A stretch of 64,000 bases of DNA from Mariprofundus sp. (GCA_021772835.1 JAJFLE010000079.1:1-64000), one strand, 5' to 3'. Shown: positions 42,643 to 52,654, counted from the stretch's first letter. Numbers and translations are program-made. Notes: a model not told the origin generated them from the sequence alone.

Positions 42643-43884
42643 ATGGCAGGAAAAAGTCTGCAGAGTATACGCGGTATCCATGATGGATTGCCGGCAGAGG
42701 TTAGAGTTTGGCAGCGGGTTGAAACTGCTGCACGCAAGGTGTTTGCTACCTATGCCTTTTCAGAAGTGAGACTGCCAATCCTGGAGCCGACCGAGCTGTT
42801 TGTGCGCTCAATCGGAGAAGCTACCGATATTGTTTCCAAAGAGATGTACAGCTTCACCGATCAGGGTAAAGATAATATCTGTTTAAGGCCGGAAGGCACG
42901 GCGGGTTCAGTGCGCGCTTATCTGCAGGGTGGGTTGACCCGATCGGGCACGCAGCGCTGGTTTTATATCGGTCCGATGTTCCGCCGCGAACGTCCGCAGA
43001 AAGGTCGCTTGCGCCAGTTCCAGCAGATTGGTGTGGAGATGTTTGGTGCTGCCGGTCCGCTTGAAGATGCCGAGATGCTGGCTATGGCGCATGCGTTTTT
43101 ATGCGAACTGGGCATTTCGGGGCTGACGATTGAAGTGAATTCCCTGGGCTGTTCGCTTTGCCGTCCCGGTTACCGGGACAAACTGGTGGATTATCTGAAT
43201 GCACGTGCGGATAAGTTATGTGAAACCTGTAACGAGCGCATTGAAAAGAACCCCATGCGTGTGCTCGATTGCAAGGTAGCTTCGTGTCAGGCCCAGTTGG
43301 GAGATGCACCGGAGATGGTGGATCATCTCTGTGAAGGTTGTGAAGATCATTTTTCTGGTGTGAAGCAGGGGCTGGATGCATTGGCTATTCCGTATCGCAT
43401 CAATGCGCGCATCGTGCGCGGACTCGACTATTACAACCGAACTGCCTTCGAGATTGTAACCGATCAGCTGGGAGCACAGGGCACTGTACTGGCAGGTGGT
43501 CGCTACGACGGACTGGTCGAAGAGCTGGGGGGCCCTGCAACGCAGGCGATTGGATTTGCCGCAGGCCTTGAGCGGTTGTCGATGTTGCTCGGTGAAACTG
43601 AAGCTGCTGGTGTTGATGTGGCTGTCGTGGCTCTTGGCGAGGCTGTACTTACCTATTCCCTGAAGCAGGCTGCACTGCTGCGCAGCGAAGGCTTAAGTGT
43701 GGTGCATTGCGGTGGTGGCAACCCCAAACGCCAATTCAAGGTGGCTGATCGTGAGGCCGCACGCTGTGTTGTGGTGATCGGTGAAAATGAAATGAAAACC
43801 GGTCTTGTTACACTCAAGGATATGGCGACAGGTAACCAACATGAGCTTTCCATCGCGGAAGTTGCGCAGGCCATCTCCGGCTAG
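42643..43884 (+). CDS. hisS: Histidyl-tRNA synthetase
   Basis: HisRS charges tRNA-His (413 aa, normal length). Class II motifs are visible: motif 2 (YIGPMFRRERPQKGRLRQFQ) and the histidine-specific HisA signature RGLDYYNRTAFE. The C-terminal anticodon-binding domain follows. It is the last gene of the lipoprotein-ispG-hisS unit, with a strong terminator right after it. Confidence 0.98.
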   Translation: MAGKSLQSIRGIHDGLPAEVRVWQRVETAARKVFATYAFSEVRLPILEPTELFVRSIGEATDIVSKEMYSFTDQGKDNICLRPEGTAGSVRAYLQGGLTRSGTQRWFYIGPMFRRERPQKGRLRQFQQIGVEMFGAAGPLEDAEMLAMAHAFLCELGISGLTIEVNSLGCSLCRPGYRDKLVDYLNARADKLCETCNERIEKNPMRVLDCKVASCQAQLGDAPEMVDHLCEGCEDHFSGVKQGLDALAIPYRINARIVRGLDYYNRTAFEIVTDQLGAQGTVLAGGRYDGLVEELGGPATQAIGFAAGLERLSMLLGETEAAGVDVAVVALGEAVLTYSLKQAALLRSEGLSVVHCGGGNPKRQFKVADREAARCVVVIGENEMKTGLVTLKDMATGNQHELSIAEVAQAISG

Positions 43885-43907
43885 GTTTCCCGGGAAGGGG
43901 AAAAACT

Positions 43908-43938
43908 ACGGGCCGCTTTCGCGGCCCGTTTTTTTTTT
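43908..43938 (+). terminator. Intrinsic terminator after hisS
   Basis: A perfect nine-base stem ACGGGCCGC/GCGGCCCGT (43908-43916 with 43921-43929) has a TTTC loop and is followed by nine T. Confidence 0.95.
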
Positions 43939-44281
43939 GAGTTCCAATTTTCTGCCAAATCCGGATGTTTTATATTTCTTTTAGTTCGAGTTTGACCGAC
44001 TTCTGCCGATCACGACAGGCGACTCACGGACAAACCCGGGCAGTCAGTGATTGAGCAAATAGTTGTGCATTGTGCCCCTGGAACTTAGGGTCTAAAAGGA
44101 AAGACTATGGGTAATAGTTAAGTGTATTTAGTAAACTGTCACCGTATTTTCACCGTATTTTTTTGTTCGGTTGATATGAACCTTAACCCCAGACCTGTGT
44201 TTTCACACACTCTGGACCCAAAACGGACATTTGAAACCAATTATTGTTACCATAATTTGAGCTCAGATAGAGGGGAGTAAC
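43939..44281. other. Intergenic region with tandem ten-base repeats
   Basis: About 340 bases without a recognisable gene. Two direct copies of CACCGTATTT (44140-44149 and 44151-44160) lie one base apart, followed by a T-run. A GGGGAG ribosome site for the next gene is at the right edge. A TTGAAA element at 44231 may be a -35, but the -10 is poor. The region could mark an insertion boundary. Confidence 0.5.
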
Positions 44282-45487
44282 ATGGAAGGAGCGATGTCAA
44301 AGGATAGGAAAATTCACATTTTACTCTCACCGTGGTTTCTTATTTCTTTATTTATTCTACTTCTTAATGACTATGTATTGAAAGCAGGCTTTCCAAGCTG
44401 GATCACTGGAAAGCTGTCAGATTTTTCAGGCATATTCGTGCTTATTCTTTTTTTGGTGGGAACAACATCAGTTTCACCTAAGCTTATCGGGTGGATTACT
44501 GCAATAGGTTTTACGTTGTGGAAGTCCTCATATTCAAGTCCTGTGATAGATTTATGGAATACTTACTTTCCTAATATTTCCCGTGTAGTTGATTACACCG
44601 ATTTATTGGCATTGTCGGTAATCCCTATGGCTATCTCTTATGCGAAGAGCAGTACGCCTGTATCAATCAAGAAGATTTTGCTTCTACCTGTTATTTTAGT
44701 TTCTGCCTTTGCAATCATGGGAACGTCACGTGCCATGTATAATACACCTATTGAAGTCATCAAACCTGCAATAGAAATTAAACAGAATGATATATCATTG
44801 CTAAAAAAATTAGATGATTTTGCAGAAGAAAAAGGCTGGCAAAACAAACATGATCCAAGCAAGACAAGTCGGAGGTATGTAACTAAGAGTGCCAGTGTTT
44901 CTGTGTATGCAAATTATGACAATGACACCCAGAAATTATATTTGCGCGTTTCTGGTCTTCAAGAAGAAACCGATGTCATCAATAAAATTAGAGGAGAAGT
45001 TCTTTCTCAACTTGAATCTGAAGGAAATATTGAGATTATGGAGGCCCCGGTTATAGATACATGGACTGAGGATCCATATTTCAAATGGCATGTCCGCATG
45101 CATGGATACAGTGCAGGTGGCCCCGTTACTAAGTTATCAGACTTTGTGATGGAAACTGGGGAGAATGTCGCACTAAACAATTTATACCAAGTCATCGCAA
45201 CAAGCCTTGAAGATAGAGGTTATAATTACCGCGTCTGTAGATCAGGTGTAGATCAGTATACATGCAGAGAATATTTGATAGGATCTGTGCTTGGGCCATA
45301 TGAATACAGTAAATCAACAAGAGTATTGCTATCGTTGTCAGGTCGGTGGCTAAAGAGCACTCTTAATTTGTCCGTTGTACAATATGTGCAGGAAGATTCA
45401 ATACCTGCGGAAAAACTGGCAGCTGAGCTCAATCAAGAATTAATGGATATTCTTCCAGAAGAGATTGAATTCGAAACCTTAGACTAA
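44282..45487 (+). CDS. AT-rich membrane protein of unknown function
   Basis: A 401-aa protein. The first 150 residues contain four or five membrane segments and the motif DYVLKAGFPSWITGKLSDFSG (split near residues 28-48), which I recall from scattered uncharacterised bacterial proteins. Residues 155-401 are a soluble domain with no recognised motif. A GGGGAG site lies six bases before the ATG. Base composition is visibly more AT-rich than its neighbours, and it is isolated between two conserved operons. This suggests horizontal acquisition. No function can be assigned. Confidence 0.85.
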   Translation: MEGAMSKDRKIHILLSPWFLISLFILLLNDYVLKAGFPSWITGKLSDFSGIFVLILFLVGTTSVSPKLIGWITAIGFTLWKSSYSSPVIDLWNTYFPNISRVVDYTDLLALSVIPMAISYAKSSTPVSIKKILLLPVILVSAFAIMGTSRAMYNTPIEVIKPAIEIKQNDISLLKKLDDFAEEKGWQNKHDPSKTSRRYVTKSASVSVYANYDNDTQKLYLRVSGLQEETDVINKIRGEVLSQLESEGNIEIMEAPVIDTWTEDPYFKWHVRMHGYSAGGPVTKLSDFVMETGENVALNNLYQVIATSLEDRGYNYRVCRSGVDQYTCREYLIGSVLGPYEYSKSTRVLLSLSGRWLKSTLNLSVVQYVQEDSIPAEKLAAELNQELMDILPEEIEFETLD

Positions 45488-45567
45488 ATGTCTCTCAAGA
45501 TTGTAATTCCGGGGACGCAATACATATTGTTGAAAAAGGCTGTTGATGCAACCTTTTAATATTGGTC

Positions 45568-45675
45568 TTAGCCGAGGAAGAATGTGACCAGCAGGGTCAC
45601 GGCCATGAGGGCCATCAACGCAATGAAGATGCCGTTCTGATATTTGGTTTTTTTGATTTCATCCTGCTGATCCAT
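45568..45675 (-). CDS. Small membrane protein, 35 aa
   Basis: A short frame with a strong ribosome site (CAGGAG, six bases before the ATG at 45675). It encodes a polar N-terminus (MDQQDEIKKTKYQNG) and one membrane helix (FIALMALMAVTLLVTFFLG). It starts 48 bases after cysM and ends 30 bases before a small AAAAGG/CCTTTT hairpin. The clean layout of soluble head, helix and stop argues for a real gene. Function is unknown. Confidence 0.7.
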   Translation of the reverse strand: MDQQDEIKKTKYQNGIFIALMALMAVTLLVTFFLG

Positions 45676-45723
45676 GATATCTCCTGTTTGAGGCTGCCCG
45701 TGTCTGGAGCAGGATTAACGTCG

Positions 45724-46674
45724 TTAAATGCCTTCGGCGTAGCTTACTCGATCACTTCCGGCGAAGACAGGGGTGGAGAGGTATTTCTCACCGCCATCCG
45801 GGAAAATGGCTACGATTTCAGCAGATTTTCCTTCATCAGCCAGCCGTTCTGCCACTTTCATGGCTGTGGCCAGAGCGCAGCCACACGACTGGCCGCAGAG
45901 GATACCCTCTTCGGAAGCCAGACGCTGGGTGAAGGTGTAGGCCACGTCGGTATCGATACCGATCTTCTCATCGTGGACCGTGGCGTCATAAACGCCGGGT
46001 ACGATGCTTGATTCGATATGTTTCAAGCCCTCAATGCCGTGGAATGGGGAATCGGGTTCGGCAGCAATGATCTGAATCTTTCTGTTCATGCGCTTCAGGT
46101 AGCGGCCGGTGCCAACCAGCGTGCCGGACGTGCCCAAAGAGGCAATGAAATGGGTGACGTTGCCATCTGTGTCGCGCCAGATTTCTGGTCCCGTTGATTC
46201 CTCATGCGCACGCGGGTTGGCAGGGTTGTTGTACTGGTCCGGCTTGAAATAGATATCAGGGTTATCCTCGTAAATCTTGCGTGCATCCACAATCGCGCCA
46301 TCGGAGCCTTCCAGAGGATCGGAGAATATCAATTCGGCGCCAAAGGCGCGACAGATGCGCTTGCGCTCATCCGAGACATTGCCCGGCATGACCAGGCGTA
46401 CACGAAAGCCCATGCTTGCGCCGATCATGGCCAATGCGATGCCGGTGTTACCAGAGGTTGAATCGAGAATGATTTTATCTTTGCTCAACAGGCCTTGTTT
46501 GAGACCATCACGAATCATCCACAGCGCAGGGCGATCCTTGACCGAACCGCCGGGATTAAAGCGCTCCAGCTTTGCGTGGATTCGGATATTGTCAGGCAGA
46601 TGGCTGGTCATATTTTGGATCTGTACCAGAGGAGTGTTGCCGATCAAATCGAGAATTGCTGTCACATCAACCAC
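45724..46674 (-). CDS. cysM: Cysteine synthase (O-acetylserine sulfhydrylase), CysM/CysK type
   Basis: This PLP enzyme makes cysteine from O-acetylserine and sulfide, or thiosulfate in CysM. The 316-aa protein has the substrate loop (IGNTPLVQI), the PLP lysine in NPGGSVKDRPA and the phosphate-binding STSGNTGIALAMIG. The start is a GTG at 46674; a second GTG at 46665, after AGGTGG, is equally possible. CysM versus CysK is uncertain. It lies in an operon after the antiporter and gluQ genes. Confidence 0.92.
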   Translation of the reverse strand: MVDVTAILDLIGNTPLVQIQNMTSHLPDNIRIHAKLERFNPGGSVKDRPALWMIRDGLKQGLLSKDKIILDSTSGNTGIALAMIGASMGFRVRLVMPGNVSDERKRICRAFGAELIFSDPLEGSDGAIVDARKIYEDNPDIYFKPDQYNNPANPRAHEESTGPEIWRDTDGNVTHFIASLGTSGTLVGTGRYLKRMNRKIQIIAAEPDSPFHGIEGLKHIESSIVPGVYDATVHDEKIGIDTDVAYTFTQRLASEEGILCGQSCGCALATAMKVAERLADEGKSAEIVAIFPDGGEKYLSTPVFAGSDRVSYAEGI

Positions 46675-46699
46675 CTGAATAATATTAATGGAGCCTTAG

Positions 46700-47596
46700 T
46701 CATGCCAGCTTTCGGATGATTGGATCATGATCTTCAGGGCCAAAAGGCCAGATCATATCTGTGTTCTCAATCAGCAACTGCCTAAGCTTTTCAGGCTTAA
46801 CACCCATGGCTCTTAAGCTGCGAAGTGTGGTTGAGCTGTGGCGTTTGGCAAGCCTTTCCCCGTTAGGTGTATGAAGCAATCCATGATGGCAATAGGTCGG
46901 CTCGGGCAGATCAAGCAGATTTTGCAGCAGTCGCTGGACGCCTGTGCTTGCTTCCAGATCCTCTCCGCGAACGATATGCGTGATGCCCTGTATGGCATCA
47001 TCAACAACTACGGAAAGATGATAACTAAATGAAATGTCCTTGCGCCCGATAACCACATCGTGATCGATTTTCGCCCGGTGTGTGTTGCCTTTGTCATCGT
47101 GCCACTGCAGTGGTTGCCGGGCTATGGACATGGCCTTTTCAATGTCGAGCCGCCATGCAAACGGGCCCTGCTCCATGCGCAGTTCCTGTTCGACAAGGTT
47201 TCTGGCTCGGCAGATGCCAGGGTACAACACAGCAGTATCTTCCGCATGTGGTGCAAGCCCCATGCTTTCCACCTCCTGCTGGATACTCTTGCGGGTGCAG
47301 AAACAGGGATAAATAACACCACGTTTGCGTAAATGGTGAATGGCTCTACGGTAGTCATCAAAATGTTCGCTTTGCAGGCGTACAGGCTTTTGCCAGTTCA
47401 GCCCCAGCCAGTTCAGATCTTCATAAATATTGGCGATGAACTCAGGCCTGCAGCGTGTGAAATCGATGTCCTCAATGCGCAGCAGCAGTTCACCCTGATT
47501 GGCCTCTGCCCAGCCCTGGCATGCCAGGGCTGAATAGGCGTTCCCGACATGCAACAAGCCGGTAGGACTGGGGGCGAATCGGGTTCTTGGTTGCAC
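46700..47596 (-). CDS. gluQ: Glutamyl-Q tRNA(Asp) synthetase
   Basis: GluQRS attaches glutamate to the queuosine base of tRNA-Asp. The 298-aa protein matches the catalytic half of GluRS (FAPSPTGLLHVGNA, with HVGN as HIGH motif, and RLAKRHSS as the KMSKS-like motif). It lacks the anticodon-binding domain, as expected. Cys residues in YPCFCTRKSI are zinc ligands. It begins 11 bases after the antiporter gene. Confidence 0.95.
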   Translation of the reverse strand: MQPRTRFAPSPTGLLHVGNAYSALACQGWAEANQGELLLRIEDIDFTRCRPEFIANIYEDLNWLGLNWQKPVRLQSEHFDDYRRAIHHLRKRGVIYPCFCTRKSIQQEVESMGLAPHAEDTAVLYPGICRARNLVEQELRMEQGPFAWRLDIEKAMSIARQPLQWHDDKGNTHRAKIDHDVVIGRKDISFSYHLSVVVDDAIQGITHIVRGEDLEASTGVQRLLQNLLDLPEPTYCHHGLLHTPNGERLAKRHSSTTLRSLRAMGVKPEKLRQLLIENTDMIWPFGPEDHDPIIRKLA

Positions 47597-47607
47597 GATT
47601 CCGGTGC

Positions 47608-49467
47608 TCAGCTGGAAATCTTTTTTTCCGAAGATGCAGGCAGGATCAGAGGCTGTTCGTCTTGAATGCGCTCTGGCCGCATCAGCATCTTGATTTCATC
47701 ACCGGCCTTGAATATCACATTATCATATGGAATCAGAGTCAAACCATCACGAATAATCGTGATCGGCTGAATGCCATGTGGGATGCGTGTATCGGCCATG
47801 CGCTGGCCAATGAGTGGCGAATTATGCTCGATTATGCGTGATTCAAAGATCAGGCGCTTGCGATGAGCCTGATCATTCCAGTAGGTGAAATTGTAGGGTT
47901 TGGCGAACAGTCGGCGCGTCTGCAACTGATGAATCACGCTGGCATGCTTTTTGAAATCATCGTCCTGCATGGCCACATAAATTTCAGGGGTGTGATAGTT
48001 GTCGTGTGCAAGCCGGGCAATCAGCAGGTTGTGGTCGGATGATCCGGTCATGACCAGAACACAGCCTATCTCTTCAGCATGGACAATTTCCCAGTATAGT
48101 GGGTCCAGTGCATTGCCGCAGGTGGCGTCGTAACCCGAATGTTTCAGGCCGCTGATAACTTCGGAATTCAGGTCAAGAAAGCGCACTTCACGGTCTTCAC
48201 CGAGCGCACGCCCGACTTCAGCACCTATCTGACCACCGCCGACGATCAATACGGAGCGATCATCACCACCATCAATGGCCAATAGTTTTTTTAAGGGGCG
48301 GGCAAATAGGCTGTAGCTGAGTACCGATACGATAATAATAATATACACCAGCGCTACCAGCATGTCGCTTTGCACATTGCCGCTTTCTTTCAGAATCAGG
48401 GCGAACAGCGATGTGATACCTGCAGCAACCACACCACGCGGAGCCATGCCTGCCAGATACATGCTTTCATTGAACGAGAGGCGGCTACCAACGGTGGCGA
48501 ATAGTACGCTCAGGGGGCGAGCATAAAATGCCAGGATCGAGAAGATGAGCAATCCGGGATAGAGATACTCAATGAGAACATTCAGGTTCATGTTGGCCGC
48601 AAGCAGAACAAACAATACCGAGATCAGCAGCATGGAAAGGCTGCCCTTGAAATGTTTGAGGCGTTGGATGTCATGCACTTCCATGCGCTGCAGTGTCGCA
48701 CCCATCATGAGAACGGCGAGCAGGCCTGCCTGAGAGCTGATGGTGTCAGATAACAGGAATACACCCCAAGCTGATGACAGGGTGAGAATGGTGCGGATTT
48801 CAACATCTTTGCACCAGCTGCTGGAAAGCAGCTTGGCCAACAGATATCCACCGGCAAGTCCGAACAAGGAGCCGGAGATAATTTTCAGGACAATGTCCTG
48901 AGTAATGAGTAGACCGGATATGTCGGGCGTGAGTGCTACCTGAAGGAAAACAATGGCCAATATCGCCCCGACCACATCGATGAGCATGGCTTCAGCTGTT
49001 AAGACATGGCTGATATTACGCCCCAGACGCATCTGACGGATAATCGGCAGAATCACGGTTGGCCCGCCTACCGACACAATTGCTCCGAACAGCAGCGCCA
49101 GAGGCCAGTCGATATCGGCAATCATATGGGCGGTAGTGGCCCCAATCAGGATCGTTACGAGCGGGCCGAAGATTATCAAACGGCCCACGACCCAGCCATT
49201 GGCTCTCAGCTCCTTCAGATTCAGGCTCAGGCCGCCTTCAAACAGAATGATGGCAAGCCCCAGTTCAATCAGCGTATGTAGTGCAGGTTCGATAGTTTTC
49301 ACGTGCAAGATATGCAGACCAAACGGGCCCAGCGCCATGCCAGCCAGCAACCAGAGCAGAATTGGCGGAAAACGCAGGCGATTGGCTATCATCTGGGCGG
49401 TCGTTGCAATGAGGACTGCAACAACAAAAGTCGTGGTTGGGGTAACTACTTCCGGAAACATTGCCAT
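47608..49467 (-). CDS. Monovalent cation:proton antiporter with TrkA-type regulatory domain
   Basis: This is probably a Na+ or K+/H+ antiporter (619 aa). The first 390 residues contain about 12 membrane segments of the CPA type (TTAQMIANRLRFPPILLWLL, then GLAIILFEGGLSLNL). A TrkA-N nucleotide-binding domain (VLIVGGGQIGAEVG) and a TrkA-C domain follow. The ATG at 49467 is chosen because a longer frame would run into the divergent MFS gene; no strong ribosome site marks it. First gene of an antiporter-gluQ-cysM unit. Confidence 0.88.
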   Translation of the reverse strand: MAMFPEVVTPTTTFVVAVLIATTAQMIANRLRFPPILLWLLAGMALGPFGLHILHVKTIEPALHTLIELGLAIILFEGGLSLNLKELRANGWVVGRLIIFGPLVTILIGATTAHMIADIDWPLALLFGAIVSVGGPTVILPIIRQMRLGRNISHVLTAEAMLIDVVGAILAIVFLQVALTPDISGLLITQDIVLKIISGSLFGLAGGYLLAKLLSSSWCKDVEIRTILTLSSAWGVFLLSDTISSQAGLLAVLMMGATLQRMEVHDIQRLKHFKGSLSMLLISVLFVLLAANMNLNVLIEYLYPGLLIFSILAFYARPLSVLFATVGSRLSFNESMYLAGMAPRGVVAAGITSLFALILKESGNVQSDMLVALVYIIIIVSVLSYSLFARPLKKLLAIDGGDDRSVLIVGGGQIGAEVGRALGEDREVRFLDLNSEVISGLKHSGYDATCGNALDPLYWEIVHAEEIGCVLVMTGSSDHNLLIARLAHDNYHTPEIYVAMQDDDFKKHASVIHQLQTRRLFAKPYNFTYWNDQAHRKRLIFESRIIEHNSPLIGQRMADTRIPHGIQPITIIRDGLTLIPYDNVIFKAGDEIKMLMRPERIQDEQPLILPASSEKKISS

Positions 49468-49660
49468 AGAAGCTGCCGCCAAGTTTATGGTGCGGCAAGC
49501 GCTTTGATGTAATAACCCCGTTATGTAAATGGTTGTGGATAAAGCTCTGCGCATGCGCAGAGGTCCATCTGGTGCTACTATGCGCCGCCAGATTGGCAGC
49601 CCAGGACGGTGTTGATGAGTCCGGGTAAATGTTTTTTGTTGTTGAAGGTGTGATAAAGTC

Positions 49661-51022
49661 ATGAACAGTGCAGAAAAAAATAGTGTTTTTTCCATCGCCG
49701 GCATCTATGGCCTGCGCATGCTTGGTCTGTTTCTTATTCTGCCCGTGTTTGCTTTGTATGCAGAGGGTTTGGAAGGTGTAACGCCTACGTTGATCGGACT
49801 GGCGCTGGGGATCTATGGTTTTACCATGGCTATGCTGCAGATTCCGTTCGGCTGGCTCTCCGACCGCATCGGTCGTAAACCTGTCATTGCTGCAGGTTTG
49901 CTGATCTTTGCTATTGGCAGTGTCGTGGCAGCTATGGCTGACACCATATGGATGGTGATCATCGGTCGCGCGCTCCAGGGTTCAGGTGCGATTGCTGCTG
50001 CCATGATGGCATTGCTGGCTGATCTGACCCGTGAAGAAGTGCGTACCAAGGCGATGGCTACTGTTGGCGTGACTATTGGCATGTCCTTTACCGTGGCTCT
50101 GATTGCCGGCCCGCTATTAAGCTCCTGGATTGGGGTGAATGGCATTTTCTGGCTGACTGCCGTACTCGCACTGCTCAGCATTGCAGTATTGTATCTGCTG
50201 GTTCCAAATCCGGAGCATCTCACTATGCACCGCGATGTGGAGGCGGTACCCGGTGAATTCGGCAGAATCCTGCGCAACGGCCAGCTGCTGCGACTTGATA
50301 TCGGTATCTTTCTGCTGCACGGCATTATCATGTCGCTGTTTGTGGCGCTGCCGTTTGTGTTGCGTGACCATCTGGCCATTGATGCTCATGACCATCCCTG
50401 GGTCTATTTGCCTGTGCTGCTGGTCGCTATCCTGTTTATGGTTCCATTGATTATTGTGGCGGAGAAGAAGGGCAGAATGAAGCAGGTGTTTCTGCTCTCC
50501 ATTGCTTTGATAGCACTGGCGTGTGTGTTGCTCGCATTGTGGCATGATTCCATGGTTTCAGTCGTGGCTGCCCTGGTGCTGTTCTTTATCGCCTATAATG
50601 TGCTGGAAGCAACGTTGCCGTCATTAATTTCCCGCATGGCACCCATTGATGCCAAGGGAACTGCGATGGGGGTCTATTCCACCTCACAATTTTTCGGTGC
50701 ATTTGTTGGTGGTGCCGCAGGCGGCTGGTGTTATGGGCAGTTTGATGTGCAAGGCATCTTTTTCAGTGCTGCGGTCTTTGCACTGCTCTGGTTGTTTGTG
50801 GCTATGGGCATGCAGATGCCGGTGATGCGTACCTCAATCATGGCGCATGTGGAGTCAGATGTGGATGCAGAGGCTCTCGAACGTAGTATTCTGGCGCTTG
50901 TCGGGGTGTTTGAAGCCAAGGTTGTGCCAGAAGAAAATACGATTTTCCTGCGTGTGGATAAACAGATATATGATGGCGAAGCTTTGAACGCACTGCTCAA
51001 GCCACAACTCGCTGAAAGCTGA
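49661..51022 (+). CDS. yajR: MFS transporter with C-terminal YAM-like domain (YajR-like)
   Basis: A drug/proton-type major facilitator (453 aa). It has twelve membrane segments with the MFS signature (GWLSDRIGRKPVI) and a proline/glycine-rich motif C (GPLLSSWIG). After the last segment a soluble domain of about 65 residues (VDAEALERSILALVGVFEAK) resembles the ferredoxin-like YAM domain of E. coli YajR, which has the same total length. The substrate is unknown. It is divergent from the antiporter and six bases before gpmI. Confidence 0.88.
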   Translation: MNSAEKNSVFSIAGIYGLRMLGLFLILPVFALYAEGLEGVTPTLIGLALGIYGFTMAMLQIPFGWLSDRIGRKPVIAAGLLIFAIGSVVAAMADTIWMVIIGRALQGSGAIAAAMMALLADLTREEVRTKAMATVGVTIGMSFTVALIAGPLLSSWIGVNGIFWLTAVLALLSIAVLYLLVPNPEHLTMHRDVEAVPGEFGRILRNGQLLRLDIGIFLLHGIIMSLFVALPFVLRDHLAIDAHDHPWVYLPVLLVAILFMVPLIIVAEKKGRMKQVFLLSIALIALACVLLALWHDSMVSVVAALVLFFIAYNVLEATLPSLISRMAPIDAKGTAMGVYSTSQFFGAFVGGAAGGWCYGQFDVQGIFFSAAVFALLWLFVAMGMQMPVMRTSIMAHVESDVDAEALERSILALVGVFEAKVVPEENTIFLRVDKQIYDGEALNALLKPQLAES

Positions 51023-51028
51023 GGACGA

Positions 51029-52654
51029 TTGATGAATAATGTGAATAAACCTGTACTACTTATCGTGATGGATGGATGGGGCATTGGCACTGGCGGTCCT
51101 GAGGATGCAATAGCCCAGGCCAATACACCTGTGTTTGATCGTTTGTGGTCGAACTATCCGCATACTCGCCTGTTTACACACGGGCCTTATGTAGGGTTGT
51201 CCGCCGCCAAAGATATGGGTGGCTCCGAGGTTGGGCATCTGACCATGGGCGCAGGCCAGATTCTTGATCAGGGCCCGACGCGTATTAACAATGCCATTGC
51301 TGATAAAACATTTTTTGAATCTGATGCCTTGCAACAGGTGATGGCGGCGCTTGCACATGGCACCACGCTGCATCTGATGGGGTTGCTCTCTGATGGTAAC
51401 ATCCATTCGCATCTGACCCATTTTGATGCGCTGATTAATTATGCTTTTGAACATGGCGTGAAACGGCTGCGTGTGCATGCTCTGCTCGATGGGCGTGATG
51501 TAGGTATACAGACCGCTCAGAAATATGTCTGTGAACTGGAAGAGGGTTTCGCTTTTATCAACGGCAACGAAGGCTTTGATTATGGGTTTGCCAGTGGCGG
51601 CGGTCGCGAACGCATCGTGATGGATCGCGATTATGACTGGCCCAAGATTGAGCAGGGCTGGAGTCTGATGGTGCATGGTGAGTGTGATAATCGGTTCCCG
51701 TCCATGATGGCCGCGATTACCCATTTCCGTGACGTGCAGCCTGATCTGGTGGATCAGGATATGCCGGGTTTTGTGATTGTTGACGATCAGGACAGGCCCG
51801 TTGGTAACATGGCCGATGGCGATGCCGTGGTTATGGTCAATTTCAGAGGTGATCGCGCTGTAGAAATCACCGAGGCCTTTGAGCTGGATGATTTCGACGG
51901 TTTTGACCGTGGTGATAAACCTGATGTGACTTATGCAGGCATGATGGTTTACGATGAAGATCGCAATTTGCCCAAGCTGCAACTGATGGGGCCGACCAAG
52001 GTGGATAACCCGTTTGGCAGGCGTATTCTTGGCCTGGGTATCAAACAGTTCCGCTTGACAGAAACTCAGAAATACCCGCATGTTACATTTTTCTTTAACG
52101 GCGGTTATCGCAAGCCTCTGAATGAGAATATGGAAGATTATATTCTTATTCCATCCGACAAAGGTGTCTCTTTTGCCGATGCGCCGCAGATGAAGTCGTC
52201 AGAGATTGCCGCTAAGGCTGTGGAGCTGATTGAGTCGGGTCAATATGGTTTCGGCCTGATCAACTTTGCCAATGCTGATATGGTTGGTCATTGCGGCAAG
52301 ATAGAGTCGGCAATTGCCGCTGTAGAAGCCGTAGATACAGCCGTAGGGCGCATTGTTGAGGCGCTTGAGAAAGCGGGCGGAGCCGCTCTGATTACTGCGG
52401 ATCACGGCAATGCTGAAGAGATGCTGGTGGCGACCAAGTCAGGACATGAACCTTCCACCAAACATTCGATCAACCCGGTTCCATGCATACTGTTTGATGC
52501 AGACTACGATGGTTCCTGGCAGCTGCGTCAGCCGGACGATTCTGATGCGCCTCTTGCTGCTCCGGGACTATCCCACCTGGCAGCAACACTGTTTGAGATG
52601 ATGGGCCAGCCTGTTCCGGGTGACCTGAATCCGTCACTGATCGAGAAACCCTGA
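51029..52654 (+). CDS. gpmI: 2,3-bisphosphoglycerate-independent phosphoglycerate mutase
   Basis: GpmI interconverts 2- and 3-phosphoglycerate using two Mn ions. The protein (541 aa) has the first metal site (LIVMDGWG), the phosphoserine loop (MGGSEVGHLTMGAG) and the second metal site (TADHGNAEEM). It is about 25-30 residues longer than typical enzymes, with extra segments in the middle and C-terminal part (FDADYDGSWQL). It is probably co-transcribed with the MFS gene. Confidence 0.97.
   Translation: MMNNVNKPVLLIVMDGWGIGTGGPEDAIAQANTPVFDRLWSNYPHTRLFTHGPYVGLSAAKDMGGSEVGHLTMGAGQILDQGPTRINNAIADKTFFESDALQQVMAALAHGTTLHLMGLLSDGNIHSHLTHFDALINYAFEHGVKRLRVHALLDGRDVGIQTAQKYVCELEEGFAFINGNEGFDYGFASGGGRERIVMDRDYDWPKIEQGWSLMVHGECDNRFPSMMAAITHFRDVQPDLVDQDMPGFVIVDDQDRPVGNMADGDAVVMVNFRGDRAVEITEAFELDDFDGFDRGDKPDVTYAGMMVYDEDRNLPKLQLMGPTKVDNPFGRRILGLGIKQFRLTETQKYPHVTFFFNGGYRKPLNENMEDYILIPSDKGVSFADAPQMKSSEIAAKAVELIESGQYGFGLINFANADMVGHCGKIESAIAAVEAVDTAVGRIVEALEKAGGAALITADHGNAEEMLVATKSGHEPSTKHSINPVPCILFDADYDGSWQLRQPDDSDAPLAAPGLSHLAATLFEMMGQPVPGDLNPSLIEKP

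Noticed and set aside
51056-52081. Long minus-strand frame (341 codons) inside gpmI
   Set aside because: It lies entirely antisense to a gene with intact motifs; the predicted protein is rich in His and Ile without a domain and has no ribosome site.
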